Both the position numbers and the translations under genes were made by a program. Below are positions 1 to 31,741 of a stretch of DNA of 64,000 nt, in pieces; the first letter of the stretch is position 1; each line of letters opens with the position of its first letter. The notes under the pieces are model-generated. The model was not told the DNA's origin and did no database searches. It saw nothing but the letters and a program-made list of their open reading frames with translations. Source of the DNA: Turritopsis dohrnii (taxonomy: Eukaryota > Cnidaria > Hydrozoa > Anthoathecata > Oceaniidae); NCBI GenBank assembly GCA_027922465.2, contig BQMF02000028.1, forward strand, positions 1,550,001 to 1,614,000, given 5' to 3'.

Positions 1-883
1 TATAGCGTAATATTCTCCTACGTTAATTTTAACAAACCTTAATTTTCTATGAAAATTATTTCCAGTTGTTCCAGCTTTCCCTGGATACTCTGTAAGGCTC
101 ATGGAAAAATAAAGGTTAATTGGTCTCACTTTATGATCTATTGACTATAATCATTCCTACGTAAAATGTACAAAAAAATATTTCTGTATCTTCTCTTGCC
201 ACCTTTTCTGTCTCAAAGTCAGTATCCATTTCGTAATCACTGTCATCATTATGGTCATGGCGTTAATTACTACACACTTTTAAATCTTGATGACGATTCG
301 CGTTAATTTCTGATATCGTTAATTTTTTGACCGTTTACTTGCTTTAAACATTTCATGTAATAAGATATATTTCTAGAGAAATGTACTCCTTCGCAGATAT
401 TTTTAACAATTATGCCAGCTGGGAAGAGAACACCAAAATGAAAACTTTTACTTCCTTTGCTGTTTTGTTACATTGTCTCATAAATCACTTGACAACATCT
501 ATCACGTAATGTAAACTAGGTGTTAAATTTTGATAAAACAACTTTGTAAAACAATCTTTTCTAAGGTATCCTGTTCTGTTTTAAAACCTTTTTTCAACTT
601 TTAAACTCCCTATATATATTTCTATTAGAAATTGAACTAGAGAAACAAGTGAACTAGAGAAACAAGCGCAGGCAGACCTATGATGACTAAGAGACTATCC
701 TATGGAGTATTAGTTATTTTATGCCACTTTCACAACTTAGCTCACAAAGGTTTGAAACAGTCCCTCCTTTTGAAAGGAAAATTAATTATTTGATTAATTG
801 AATGATTGATTAATAAATAGTACTGGTTTTTTGCAATAATCTAAAGAAGATATCAACTTAACAAATTGACACAGACTTTTTAC
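1..883. other. AT-rich flank; downstream intron of the PDCD6-like gene
   Basis: I see no further PDCD6-like exon on the minus strand here, so this is most likely intron with the last exons beyond the left edge. The only recognisable item is half of a 121-bp MITE at about 368-424. Otherwise it is low-complexity AT-rich sequence. Confidence 0.5.
368..424. mobile_element. Half copy of the 121-bp palindromic MITE (family M1)
   Basis: This matches the right half of the M1 consensus: the flank of the TTTCTATAGAAA core, then ACTCCTTCGCAG, then a terminal CCAGCTGGG. The left half is absent or decayed. The best full copy is at 20709-20829. Confidence 0.55.
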
Positions 884-2241
884 CTTGAGAAAGCTCCCTT
901 TGATCAATGCTTCCATTTTTATCCAAATCATAATTCCGAAAGGTGTTAGTCCAATCGGTTACATATTGCCATAGTCCGCAAAATTCATTGAAATCAATTG
1001 TACCGTTGTTATTGTAATCAAACATACCTGCGAAAAGAAAGAATAAATTCCATTCAATGGAAAACATTAAGTTGATAATATCAAAATTGACCTGGAGAAT
1101 GTTGAGCTGTGGAAACACTAGAATGTCTCAACAAAAAACTTTTGTTATATCAAATTAAATACACCTTCCACAGAAACTTTCATATTATCTCAAAGGCTTC
1201 ACTCAATTAACATTTAACAAGATAAAAGAGTATGAATACTACGCTTACTAATCATTAAGCGGACGGTTTCTGGATTGAATGGTGCCCAAGAACCTAAGAA
1301 AAAAAAACATTTCAATTTTAGACGACAGGATAGTAAAATGACAACCTAAGATAAAACAATGCTACTCCAATACACCTGTTATAATTCACAATAAAAAAAT
1401 TATTCGAACAATGTACAAAACTGTGCTTCCTGTTCAAACAGTGAACCGAGCCCCTGTTTAAATAATCATTATGAAAGTACCATTTCTTAAAGCTGCTTGT
1501 AGTTCAGAACTATCTATGGCACCACTTCGGTCTCTGTCCACTCTAAAACAAAGAGAAAAATTCCGTACTTAAAACTCATAAGAGATAAGATAAAAGATCA
1601 CAAAAACTTTCGGTAACTTGCACTTCTGCCAAAGATAGTAATACAAAAGCTGTTTGTCAATCCCTTGCGGGTTTAGTTATTAAGAAGTTACTAAAATTCA
1701 TAGCCTATAATTAAAATGTTTGAATTGAAAACAACCTAACATCTTATAGACATCCACTCAATTCTGAATAAACTAAAAGGAAGTTATCTAGAAATTATTA
1801 TATATAAAGATGATTATAATATAAAATGGGGCTTGTGGGGCAGTGGTCATATGCCTTTATCTTTGATTCTGGTTCAATTCTTGGTTAATGAAAATTCCTA
1901 ACATTTTTGAGAGATGCAAATAACCCAGGACTTGGAATATCAGCTGTTAGAGTGCAACACAAGAGGTATCTTGAGTTAAACATATTTTTATCCCCTTCTC
2001 TAGGTCACAACAGGAGCAAGGCAATATTTATTATTATTATTATTATATAATCTAATTAATCTTTATAATCATATAAACATATTATAATCTAATCTAATAT
2101 AAATATAATATAAATATAATAAGTAAAATGCAAGATCAGAAGAAGTAAGAAAACAAAAAAAAAACAAAACAAAATGGAAAGCATTACTTACATTTGAAAA
2201 ATTGACCACAGTTTATTACGATCAAAAGCAGGTGCAGCCAT
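884..2241 (-). CDS. PDCD6: PDCD6/ALG-2-like penta-EF-hand protein, 5' four exons (partial)
   Basis: Exons on the minus strand are 2241-2192, 1542-1481, 1293-1249 and 1027-884. All have GT-AG borders and join in frame into the first 100 residues. The start is MAAPAFDRNKLWSIFQ, the only ATG giving the family N-terminus. Three EF-hand loops are visible: DRDRSGAIDSSE (EF1), DYNNNGTIDFNE (EF2) and DLDKNGSIDQRE (EF3). The linkers WAPFNPETVR and ITDW-like VTDW match PDCD6 rather than sorcin or calpain. PDCD6 is a cytosolic/ER-exit-site Ca2+ sensor that binds ALIX, TSG101 and SEC31A; that role is family knowledge. The remaining EF-hands 4-5 (about 90 residues) must lie beyond the left edge, because exon 4 ends in a normal donor at 883. 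EF2 has a full set of acidic and Asn ligands, unlike the degenerate vertebrate loop. Confidence 0.88.
1828..2046 (+). mobile_element. tRNA-derived SINE
   Basis: In PDCD6 intron 1, on the opposite strand to the gene. The head looks like a tRNA: an A-box-like TGGGGCAGTGG followed about 30 bp later by a B-box-like GGTTCAATTCT at 1871-1881. A non-tRNA body follows, and the element ends in a (TTA)n tail at about 2025-2046, as is common for SINE 3' ends. It does not fold as an intact tRNA, so it is not called a tRNA gene. Confidence 0.65.
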
Positions 2242-3190
2242 ATTCTACTATATCAACTGATTGAAAATGTAAATTATAAGAACATAGTAAAAAACATAAG
2301 AAATTTTAATTCAATAAAAAAAATTGCAAAATTGTGATGGCTGATTCTTGTGTTAGTGGAATAAACCACTAAAAGTTAAAAGAAATGTCTTTGATATATA
2401 ACATTAGGAGAATATAGATTTTTTAAAGGGAAATTAAGCCTTTATCAAACTTTATCAACTTTTTATATTAGCTGCAAAAAAGTTTCATTAATCCTCTGTG
2501 ATCATTAAAAATTATCTTAAATAATAATTATACTCAATTTTTCGTTATTCAGTGTTTAACAACGGATGCCATTGCTGTGCTCTGCTATGGAAATTTTGAC
2601 GACACAGTGGGATCACTCTTTTTGTAAGGTTTGCATAAACTAGAATATATTTTGTTTTTGTTGATGAAAGTTCTTAAGTTCTTCATGATATAAAACCTTC
2701 ATTAGATTTATAGCAGGTAAACATGCGTAAGTGAGTTTTTAATGAACGTGTATATTTTATATGAATAAAAAAAATCTTCAGTATGACTGTTTTATTTTTG
2801 TTGAATTGTCGCTGATATGTTTCTTGATGCTTAAGATTGTTATGTTGATGAATGATAAATATCTTTGTGTTTATGTTGCTTTTCTACCGTTTCTCCTATC
2901 TTTAGAACATAGGTATAAAAAACCTGCAATCATGTGCTGCCTACACCTGATATTGCTGCAAATGAAGTTCGCTCTGTGATGTCATGATATTTATAACGAA
3001 AGCTGCAATGGTGATTTAACTCAGTTGTTTTTTTAGCTATTTTTTCATTTGCAATAGCTTTTATACATAAAAAGGTGTTCCTCTAGGGTAAATGAAGTAT
3101 TTCATGCTCAAAATCAGAAAATAAATTTTAAGGCTTAATTTCCCTTTAATTATCAAAAACAGAATTCACATTGAATTCATTGTACTTTAA
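2242..3190. other. Intergenic, 5' side of PDCD6
   Basis: No coding exon is supported. Short ORFs here have no recognisable content. The proximal 200 bp should contain the PDCD6 promoter, but I see no clear core element. Confidence 0.5.
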
Positions 3191-4031
3191 TCGGAGAAAC
3201 TTTCGCGAGAGAAACTTTCGCGAATTTCGCGAATTTCACCCTTTTTCGCGAAAGTTTATCCCGCGAAAAATTTAAAATCACTCATTCGCGAAAGTTTATC
3301 TCGCAAAATTTTGCTCTTATTTCCAAATCGCGAAAGTTTATCCAGTAAAATTTCGATTTTTTTTTGCAATTTTTTAAATTTTAAAGCTACCAAAATGTCG
3401 GAGATCTATTTCAAAACCTATGTATATAATAAAGGAGGGAAAGATTTGTCAATTTGATTTTCTTGAAAACATTTTTTTTCTTGTAACAAATCAGTCATAT
3501 TTTGATACACAGATATAATAGACGCTGTCAAATATTATTTATGTAAAAAATGTTTTTCAGTCGTCGATAATGACAATATCAGTTGATTCCTTTCCCTGCA
3601 GTATATTATCTCCGATTCGCAGTTTCTTTAGTATGAGTATGACAATGACGGCGACGATGAGGAGTGGGGACCAGAAGGTGCTAGAAATGTTTTTGATGAC
3701 GTTTTCAACGAACTTGACGACGAACAATCTTTGTAGTTTTTGAACTCATTTTATCTTCATTTTATTTGTAGTAAACGAAAAATACAGATTCAAATGCATG
3801 CATTTTGTCAATTTTCTGCTTAGAAAATTCCTGTTTCCTTAAAACTGTCCTAAATTATTTCAAAAAATTCCTTCATTCGCAAAAGTTTATCTCGCGAAAA
3901 TTTATCAATTTCTTCATTCGCGAAAGTTTATCTCGCGAAATTTTGCGACTTTTCCAATTCGCGAAAGTTTATCCAAAACATTTCGCGAATTTTTGACCTC
4001 GCGAAAGTTTCTCTCGCGAAAGTTTCTCCGA
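3191..4031. mobile_element. TTAA-flanked 841-bp non-autonomous DNA transposon with CGCGAAAGTTT repeats
   Basis: Perfect terminal inverted repeats of about 32 bp begin TCGGAGAAACTTTCGCGAG at the left and end in the reverse complement at the right. Both are flanked by TTAA (3187-3190 and 4032-4035), as for piggyBac or Kolobok elements. Behind each end lie several imperfect copies of TTCGCGAAAGTTTATC in opposing orientation, a typical subterminal-repeat MITE design. The centre (about 3631-3738) carries an acidic open frame preceded by an acceptor-like tttctttag and closed by TAG. No transposase is visible. Confidence 0.85.
3631..3738 (+). pseudogene. Acidic coding-like fragment inside the TTAA element
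   Basis: One frame reads YEYDNDGDDEEWGPEGARNV and continues, about 35 residues in all, ending at TAG. It directly follows a tttctttag acceptor-like string. It could be the last exon of a captured host gene or the remains of an acidic transposase segment. I do not recognise the protein. Confidence 0.3.
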
Positions 4032-4035
4032 TTAA

Positions 4036-5687
4036 AGTATTTCAAATTGATGTTTCTAGATGTCTATCAAAAAATGGTATATATAAGTTTGTATACAACC
4101 ACTTAAGCAGTCGTAACTGTTGAATTCAAAAATGTTTCATCTGAATCTAGATCAAAATATTTTGAGCCACAAATTATTTTAATTATTTTTATTTTTATTC
4201 GCATTGGAATGCTTGTTGTAAACAATAACTGTTATGGGAAAGTAGATGATTGATTAATGAAGTCTAAGTTATTAAGAAAACAAAAAGAGGAATGTTTATA
4301 CACAAACTGTGTTATGTTGATTGCAAATTTTCAAACTTTTAGGTGCTTTACCACAAAACAACAGTATTATTTTTATTTAATATAGATCTTATGTGTTTTT
4401 TGAGACTCATTTTTATTAAAATCAAAACCCGTAAAAAGTTTTTTTACACGCGATACAAAACTTTAGAGAGTGAAAAAAGCAGATGCACAGCATGTATATA
4501 TTAGCTATTCTGATAGGTTTAAGATCTTTCAAGTAAAACAATTTTTTTGTTATGCACTCTAGTGCTGATTGCAAACCTTGAAAAATGTTTTATCTAGGTG
4601 GTGTCTGTTTAAGTGGGATCTTTTAAATCAGGGGAATCATTAATTGGAAAAAAAGTTATTTGGAAAATATTTCTAGAACTTTAAGAAAATAACTGACATT
4701 TGTTATGGTCCAAGACATTGACGGAGTGGTGATGATCAGAGCTTTGGCGTCACTGAAATGTTTGCTTGAAGATACCTTCTCAAAACCAGTTGGTTGTTCT
4801 GCTTAACGATCCCGTACATGTTTTATAGTACCAGGTATATAGTATAACAGCTGATGAGAAGGGACATAGAATAACAAAAGGATTAGCTACTAGTGAATTG
4901 TGCATCTCTGAAAACAGGTTTATTACAAAGTTTTTAAATGAGAGCAACTATTTCCGCTTGCTTCCCTGCCTGGCTGCGGCGCAGAATCGTCTTTTCTGGT
5001 AGTTTTTCACATTTTTAAAGATTTTCATTTAGATTCTCATTGTAAAATATCATCAGAGTCGTCTTCAAGCGTAACAATCAATTACTTCCGAAATTAACGA
5101 CGAAAAACATCAAAACTTTCACCGCTCACATTGGTCATCGCTCTACGCCGTATTCAAGAGTTTAGCCTAGACATTTTTGGTACATATGTGAAGTATAGAG
5201 GCTGAATGTAACGAAAATTATAATAATGTCTGAAAGAAATTCTGTTCTTCACCGCTATATTCTGTTTTTATTTTCCTTATTCCTCTATCGATAATATCGT
5301 GTTTATAAAAACACGAAAAAAACAAATGTTTTATGTCGTTATAAGTTACATCTTCGCAAGAACTTCGTGAAAAGTCGTCTATCTCATGGGAGATTTAATG
5401 ATTTACCGAAGAAATTTTAATAAGCGTGCTCTTTCCCCACGATGATAGATCTCAAAAATTTTGTTTGAGATACAATGAAATTTCAATGTTAATTTCGTTT
5501 TGTATTAATGAGGGTCACACATCATGTGTGAACGTCGTAAATATCTTTTGTTTTACTAACATTCACTGATCTTTGACGGCCGAACATTTACCGCGGATGA
5601 CAAATGGTGGTCTGTTAATATTGTAATAATGGCGTTTTAAAAACATTGTCAAATATAATTATAAGTAATTTGGCACTTCTCGTAAGC
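4036..5687. other. Intergenic, no supported gene
   Basis: AT-rich unique-looking sequence with stop codons in all frames. I found no RNA gene or clear mobile-element end in it. Confidence 0.45.
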
Positions 5688-5904
5688 TGATCGAAGTCAC
5701 CCCATAATCGATATTGTCGTTTTCTTGGAAAGATCAGGTTATTTCTCTGAAATTACAAGTTTAGTTAATGTGAAATTTTGCAATGAAATAGAAGAAATAT
5801 GTAATGTAATGATTCCAAAGTTTCAAAAGTAATGGTTTAGTATTTCGGAAGTTACTTTTAAAATAGTGGCAAAATTGATCGAAGTCACCCCGCTTTACGG
5901 AATC
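5688..5904 (-). mobile_element. Terminal fragment of a GGGGTGACTT-ended DNA element
   Basis: Read on the minus strand, the sequence begins CCGTAAAGCGGGGTGACTTC at 5903 and repeats GGGGTGACTTCGATCA about 190 bp further in. The same terminal motif, with a similar second copy inside the end, marks the 7379-9065 element. The opposite end was not found, so this is probably a truncated or older relative. Confidence 0.45.
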
Positions 5905-6951
5905 TAAACAGAGGGGGTGGCCACCAAAATAAATAATACAAATACATTAACATAAGTTAAACAAAAAAACCATACACTAAAATGCAAGGAAAAACAAACA
6001 AAAAACAAAAAGAAAAAAAATATATAAAAAAATTGCTCAATTATTAGATACTTTCTGCGTACTATGATAAGAAGAAACCACTGACAAGGTTTTTTAGTTG
6101 GCATTAGAGATATGGAACTTAGTTCCAGGTGACTAAAAGTAGATTGGAAAAAATTCCAACAAGTTATAGATTGGTAGGTAATAGAGTGTATTCTGAATGT
6201 ATGAATACATTGCATTCATACATTGTATGAATACATTGCAGGTTTTGACAAGACCAAAGATAGTAAGAAAACCAAGTTTAGCAAAGAGAGGTTTGGAAGG
6301 GGTGAGATGAGGAGAGAATGTGATAATATGAGCTATGAGATTTTGATAATACTCATATGATAATATGAGATTTTTGAAGTAGGAGGATACGTTTAGTGAT
6401 AAAGATTCTTGTTGAGCCCAGACCTGGCAACCATAGCGTAAGTGAGATGAGAAGATAACATGAAAAATAGAAAGAAGAACGAAATGAAGAACAAAAAGTG
6501 TCGGTTTTTACAAAGGCACCATTAGCCCTGCGAAGTTTCATATGGAAAGAGCATCAGTATGCTTTTTCCAGTTTAAGATTCATCTCACTATAAGAAATTT
6601 TTATTTCCACGTGACGAAATTCTTTCCGAAATGAAGCAGTAAAGCAACAAAATGAAATTCGAAGAAATGTTTTATACTTCCTCGTTTTCACTTTCGATTT
6701 TCCCCAACACTTTTCCAAGGAAGTGCTGAATCAGGAAAACACTCTACCATCTTTTTCTGACCTCAGTTTTAAATTTTTAACTCGATTTTGTAAAAGTGCG
6801 AGTAAAAGTGCTGGTGATAACATTCGAATGACCGAGTCATTCATCACGATTTCCATGTTCGCGCCATGATCAGAACCTACGAAGAATTCACATACCATTT
6901 CACATTTTATTTTATTTAATTGCCAATCAACATTCCTCTGAAGAGTAAGAA
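5905..6951. other. Region upstream of SUPT16H
   Basis: No gene seen. At 6190-6245 there is a small repeat in which the 9-mer TGAATACAT recurs in both orientations, and at 6320-6375 a short duplication of GATAATATGAG. The last 150 bp before the SUPT16H start should contain its promoter and 5' UTR. Confidence 0.4.
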
Positions 6952-26571
<19,620 letters not shown>

Positions 26572-27644
26572 GAGGGGAAATACGTAACTCACCGTTGTTC
26601 AGTTCTTGAAGTTGGGTCATTTTTGAAAACCGACCAGTAACCTTTTATAGCGCATAAAAATGCCCTGAATGGTGTCATTCATCGACAAGACTATTTAGAA
26701 TGAGACAGTAAAAAAAAAGCAACAACAAAAAAACAAAAAATATGAAAATACATTGTAGAAAGTTTTTTAAAAGCAAGTTGACTGGTTTTAATGTTTCAGT
26801 TTTTTTTTCTAAGGAGAATACTGTAACAGTTTTGTGATGTTAAAAACCTTATATATGTTTACTCGGTCTTATTTGCACTACGTAAAACTTGAAGTTATCT
26901 TCACTGTTACGAAGAACGTTGATGCAGATTTTGTTTCTTGGACTAATCCATATATTTTATTAGCTGTTCACGGTTGTGACCTAAAATCAGTGTTGTAGAT
27001 TCTACAACCATTCTGATTCTTGTAGAGAACAACCTATACACTGGTCGACTTTATGAAATTTGCTGAGGAAATTTTTGGAAATATGCCGGACGTTTCTCTA
27101 TATATATGTCCTAGATTGTTTGCGGAACGATCTCGAATGGAATGAGTTGGAATGATCCGGAGCCAGCTTCCAGTACACATCGGCTCAATGAATAACGTTC
27201 CAGTGCATTAGCATGTTACGGGTTATTAAGCTTGATTGGCTGTCCAATTCATCCGTCCTCTGTCTGAATTTTATTTACTCACTCTTTGTAAATGATGAGA
27301 TGGTCATCCAATTTATCTTATCCAATTCATTCATCCATTTTGTTTTTACTTATCCAACACATCCTTTGTCAGCCATTATGATCATGTCTGGTAATCGGAC
27401 GGCCCGAAAAGAAAATCGAATGTATAATTGAAATTTAATGCGTTCGAATATCAATGAAATTGACATCTCCGTTCGTGTCGGCTAATGTTTGATTGACACT
27501 CCTGAAGAAAGATATTTAAATGTTCATGTAATCAATTTACACGTTCAACAAAGACGGTTTTTTGTATTATTTTTTTCACGAGATAATAAGTTGATGTCGC
27601 GAAATTCCATCTTCATTTTTTTTTAAAGGTGTTTAATATTAAAC
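26572..27644. other. Intergenic between SUPT16H and the first GST gene
   Basis: Contains the SUPT16H 3' UTR and the GST promoter region. There is no canonical AATAAA close to the stop and no supported gene. Sequence is AT-rich without recognised repeats. Confidence 0.45.
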
Positions 27645-29639
27645 ATGGCGAAACCTTCATATGTTTTTCTGTATTGGGGCTCTGGGAGCATGCCTTGCAT
27701 GCAGCCAATGATCGTGCTGGAAGAGAAAGGTTTCACTGGGTATGGAAACAAGTTGATCTCCTTTGAAAAGAAAGAACACAAGAGTGAGGAAATTCTCAAG
27801 ATCAACCCACGTGGTCAGGTAAAAAACATTTCTCGATTGTTGTTTATATTGGAGTCAATAACCGACTGTGCACTGGCCTCCGAGCAATTGAAAGCAAATT
27901 CATACATACCTCGGGCGGTTGCAAGTGGGTGGGCGGGCTGAACCATTTTGAATTGAAGATCAAGGGCGCTAAACTCCCCACAAATGTGTTGGATTGTATA
28001 AGTGAGCTGTCATTGTAGGCGTTATTTATTTTGAGTGGCGTTCAAATGAGCTGGCGTTAGGCCTGCTCTTTCTTACAAGATTATCGAAAAAGTATGTGTT
28101 AATTCTACTACCATGATCTCTTAAGACAAAATATGAAGATGCAGTTACACCTTCCTATAAATGAAAGAAAATTATATTCGTCATATTTGTGTATCTTTAA
28201 AGGTTCCAACATTCAAACATGGTGATGTCGTTCTGAACGAGTCAAAAGGAATATGCCTTTATTTGGAGGTAGGAATTACGTCATCAATTACATCACAACA
28301 ACTTTCAACGACATCCTTATAAGAGAACTTCGTTAGTTGATTTTATCAGGTATCCTCTCGTGTTGAGGCTCCAGTTAGAAAGCACTTTCCATTGAGTTTT
28401 TCATTTGAAATTAACTCTCAATAAGTTAAGTGTATTATCGGCAAAAACTGATGTGCGAAAAGGTTCATCGAAGAGGCTTTCCCCGATAATTTCTTCATTT
28501 CTTCAATTATGTCAATACGTGTTACGTGTTTTCAAAGTGCTTGTAAGGTGTTTGAATCCAATTTTGGCAGTGGTTTTACTTAAATTGCGTTTTTCGAGCT
28601 ATTCAAGGAACCCTTTTATGGTAGAAATTTTTTATTTTACAGAGTCACCCCTTGAAATATAAAAATTTTTGCGAACCTATAACCGGAATCCTTATGGAAT
28701 CTGTAATAGCAACTATTATCGGGATTTCCTAAGAGAAAATTCAATATTGACAATGAGATTCAATAGCTCGATATTGGTACAGGAGAACGACATTTAGTTT
28801 CGGAAATGGCACATGTTGTCGCTCGTTTTTTTTTAATGAAGTCTTCAAAGGCAAACATCGTGCTGGTATCACCATTACTTCACACGATCGAAAAATTCGA
28901 TGAGGAACTTCCTTTTTCAGAAAAATGTCTTAGTTTTCAATGTCAGTACTAAATGCAGAACTTCATTTACTATTTGTTGCTTTTCAGTCGCAGTTCAAAA
29001 GTCAAGGTACTCAGCTTATCCCAGACGATCCTGTGAAGAAAGCGCTCGTCTATCAAAGGATCTTCGAGGTTCAATAAACTTGTTCGCCATCAGAATTTCT
29101 TTTCTATCTATGAAATATTTTTTTCAACTTCTTCATAGACCTTATCACATGACTTTCTGTGTTCATTAGCCGAATTTTCTATAGGGGAACAGTGATCTCC
29201 TATCACTTTCAGTACAGTCTGAAGCTATAGCTACCGCTCAGATTATGGATTTCACACGCTTGTCTCGTTTCGTTCGTTTTAGGCTGAAAATGTGCATGAG
29301 AAGGGCATTCGCGATATCTTTTACTATTCGGTATTCTCAAAGAAGGAAGACGTCAACGAAGAAGTGTTGCAGAACAGACGAAAGATCTTCGCCACAGAGC
29401 TGGAAATCTGGGAAAAGTACCTTTCTGATAGCGACTACTTGGTTGGAGATTCGTTCACCATGGCTGATGTTTTCTTCTTCACCAGGTTGTGCGCCTTAGT
29501 ACGCGGTGGGCTGCCGTTTGATACCAGACCGAACTTGAAACGTTATTACGAGAAGTTGAGTCAGCGCCCTTCCATCCAAGCATCTTGGCCGCCCCACTAC
29601 AAGACGTCGCCGCCCACCAAGGTTTTCGCATTGGTTTGA
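27645..29639 (+). CDS. Rho-like glutathione S-transferase, copy 1 (4 exons)
   Basis: Exons 27645-27818, 28203-28268, 28988-29068 and 29283-29639 join in frame to 225 aa, a normal cytosolic GST length. The N-terminal thioredoxin-like half has YWGSGSMPC at the active-site turn, INPRGQ and the cis-Pro VPTFKHG, and the glutathione-contacting NESKGIC. The C-terminal helical half carries the conserved N-capping box GDSFTMADVFFF. The WGSGS-P-C start and the ASWPPHY end resemble the rho (GST-A-like) class of fish and invertebrates; this assignment is from memory of the family. The enzyme conjugates glutathione to electrophiles in the cytosol. It is followed 731 bp later by a sister gene with the same intron positions and phases. 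Start: first ATG, followed directly by the domain. Confidence 0.9.
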
Positions 29640-30370
29640 AAGAATCGTCTTGGACATCTTGCATTGATTATTAGATTTGTGAAATGCATTTTCATTTTGA
29701 GTTGATACTTAGACAAAGTCGAAAAAAATTCTGTTCTGTTATAAAATCCACTCTAAAGGAACCAAACAATCGTTGGTTTTTCTGAGCAATGAGCAATTTA
29801 CAATGATTTCGCGGATGTGTTAGTTTTATAGTTTTTTTGGGTGTTAGTGATATCTTGTGAGGAGTATACACTGATGGTAAACGACCTCTACATCACATCT
29901 GCTCTCTTCTTATTTATGTGACGTTTTCCTTTTCTCTTATTTTCATAAACATATTTTTGTTTTATATTATTTAGCACTTGTACACATCTTGTTCAGTTGA
30001 AAAAAAATACCATATGATTTACCACTATCGTTGTTAACCGACGTTTTATTCGCTGACTCGTTGCGATGAAGCGCGTTTATTTGAAAAGGCCATTAGTATT
30101 ACTGTCTCCTCTATCTCGAAATAAGATAGTGTATCGAGCATAGTTACCTCCAATCCGCCCTTCAACGTCTCGAAAACCGCCCTTCAGTATCTTAAACTGG
30201 TTTCCCTCCTGATATGTTTATGATTTCGTACTGCCATCATAAAAAGTAGGGAAATAACACAGCTGTGAATCCCCATCGTAGGACCTATCCCCTTATTTTT
30301 TCCTCTTGTATGGTACAATATTCAAAATTATAGTAAAAAAAATTGTTGTTAGGTTTTTAGATATTATACA
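29640..30370. other. Spacer between the two GST genes
   Basis: 3' UTR of the first GST and promoter of the second. No other gene or known repeat was found. Confidence 0.45.
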
Positions 30371-31741
30371 ATGGCGATGAAAAAAGTCTTATCTGCAGCA
30401 GATGACATGTTCTTGTATTGGGGTTCGGGAAGTCCTGGATGTTGGAAGGTGATGATCGTCTTGGAGGAGAAAGGTCTGGCTGGATACCGTCATAAACTGA
30501 TAGATTTCGGCCTAAACGAAAACAAATCCGAAGAGATCTTGAAACTCAATCCGAGAGGACAGGTGAGGTTGTGACGCTAATAATTTCATACGTTCCCAGT
30601 GAGCAAATTTGTTGAAAAATCACTGCGGATGGGTGCATTTTTATAGAAATATACAGGCCATTCCATAAAAATGCTCTTCATCGCAGTGACTTTTTGTCGT
30701 CTTCAGTCAATATTATAAAGATTAGTGAGGTTAAAAACAAAAAAAGAAACGCTACTGATCGTTCTCACTAAGTAAAATTACTCGGTATATGAAAATAGAA
30801 TCACCTTCAGTGTGTGTGACCGTAACAATTTCTTTACAGGTTCCAACTTTCAAACACGGCAACATTGTTCTGAATGAATCAAACGCCATCTGCTCATACT
30901 TGGAGGTATTCTATATGACGTGCTATAGTCACAACAATAATTATATCCATTTTATGTCCCCGGGTAAGAGGTTGTTGTTTATTTATTTGTCTCTGTTGTT
31001 GTAGAGACAGTTCAAGCATCAAGGAACACAGCTGATCCCCGATGGCCCCGCCGAGCAAGCACTGGTTTTACAGAGAATGTACGAGGTAGATTCAATTTTT
31101 CATTATTGCTTCAATTCATTGAAGAAGTTCCCAGGATCCTTATGAACGCCTTTTGAGTTTTTAGTCCTTGTGCTTCCTTCTACAATGGTTCGCTCTTCCG
31201 CCCACCGCCCACCGACTAGGCAACATGCCGCCATGATTATCATACAGGATATGAGTGTGCAGTCAATCGATGGCATCTAAACTGCTTTTAAAGCGCATCG
31301 AAGTGTAACTTGTGTTTGTATTTACCTTGTGTGTATTTACGTCTTTTTTCTTTCCGTATGATAATTTTGTAGAGTCACAATATTCACGTCAATGGAATCC
31401 GCAAGATCTTTTGGTACCAGATCGGCAGAAGACCGCACGAGATTAACAACGAGGTGTTGAGCAATAACTATAAGTCGTTGTCGAAAGAGTTGGAATTGTG
31501 GGAAGGATATCTCACCGGCGGTCAATACTTGTGCGGAACGTATTTCACCATGGCCGATGCGTCATTCTTCCCGTATTTAGCAATGCTAGTGCGTGGAAGT
31601 TTACCATTAGACGATCGACCTAACTTGAGGAGATATTACGAAACACTTCGGGAAAGGGCGTCGATTAAAGCAACATGGCCGCCTCATTTTAAAGTTACTC
31701 CGCCATCGAAACTGTACGCCAACGTCATATCTAACTTGTAA
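30371..31741 (+). CDS. Rho-like glutathione S-transferase, copy 2 (4 exons)
   Basis: Exons 30371-30562, 30840-30905, 31005-31085 and 31373-31741 give 235 aa. The middle exons have the same lengths (66 and 81 nt) and all phases equal those of the neighbour at 27645, showing tandem gene duplication. The active-site turn reads YWGSGSPGCWKVM, closer to the usual family SGSPPCW than the sister's SGSMPCMQ. The pieces LNPRGQ, VPTFKHG, NESNAIC and GTYFTMADASFF follow in order. The N-terminus is 7 residues longer than the sister's before the first strand. Intron 1 holds an M1 MITE and intron 3 a truncated SINE. Confidence 0.9.
30595..30710. mobile_element. M1 MITE copy in GST copy 2 intron 1
   Basis: Starts CCCAGTGAGCAAATTTGTTG, with central GAAATATACAGG and inner CTTCATCGCAGTGAC. 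The right terminus is worn. Confidence 0.7.
31154..31315 (-). mobile_element. Truncated S2 SINE (tRNA head missing)
   Basis: Matches the body of the 13150-13430 SINE (blocks TTAGTCCTTG, GTGCAGTCAATCGATGGC, CTGCTTTTAAAGCGCATCG) but stops before the tRNA-like head. In intron 3 of GST copy 2. Confidence 0.7.

Noticed and set aside
1828..1900. tRNA gene on the plus strand
   Set aside because: Same reason: tRNA-like head of a SINE with a (TTA)n tail.
884..2241. Sorcin, grancalcin or calpain small subunit
   Set aside because: The WxPFNPxTVR linker and the ITDW-type helix fit PDCD6, and there is no Gly/Pro-rich N-terminal domain.
4100..5600. Host exons between the TTAA element and SUPT16H
   Set aside because: No frame longer than about 40 codons with plausible splice sites or recognisable residues.
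5904..6215. 103-codon minus ORF
   Set aside because: Hydrophobic Phe-rich translation of A/T runs; a composition artefact.
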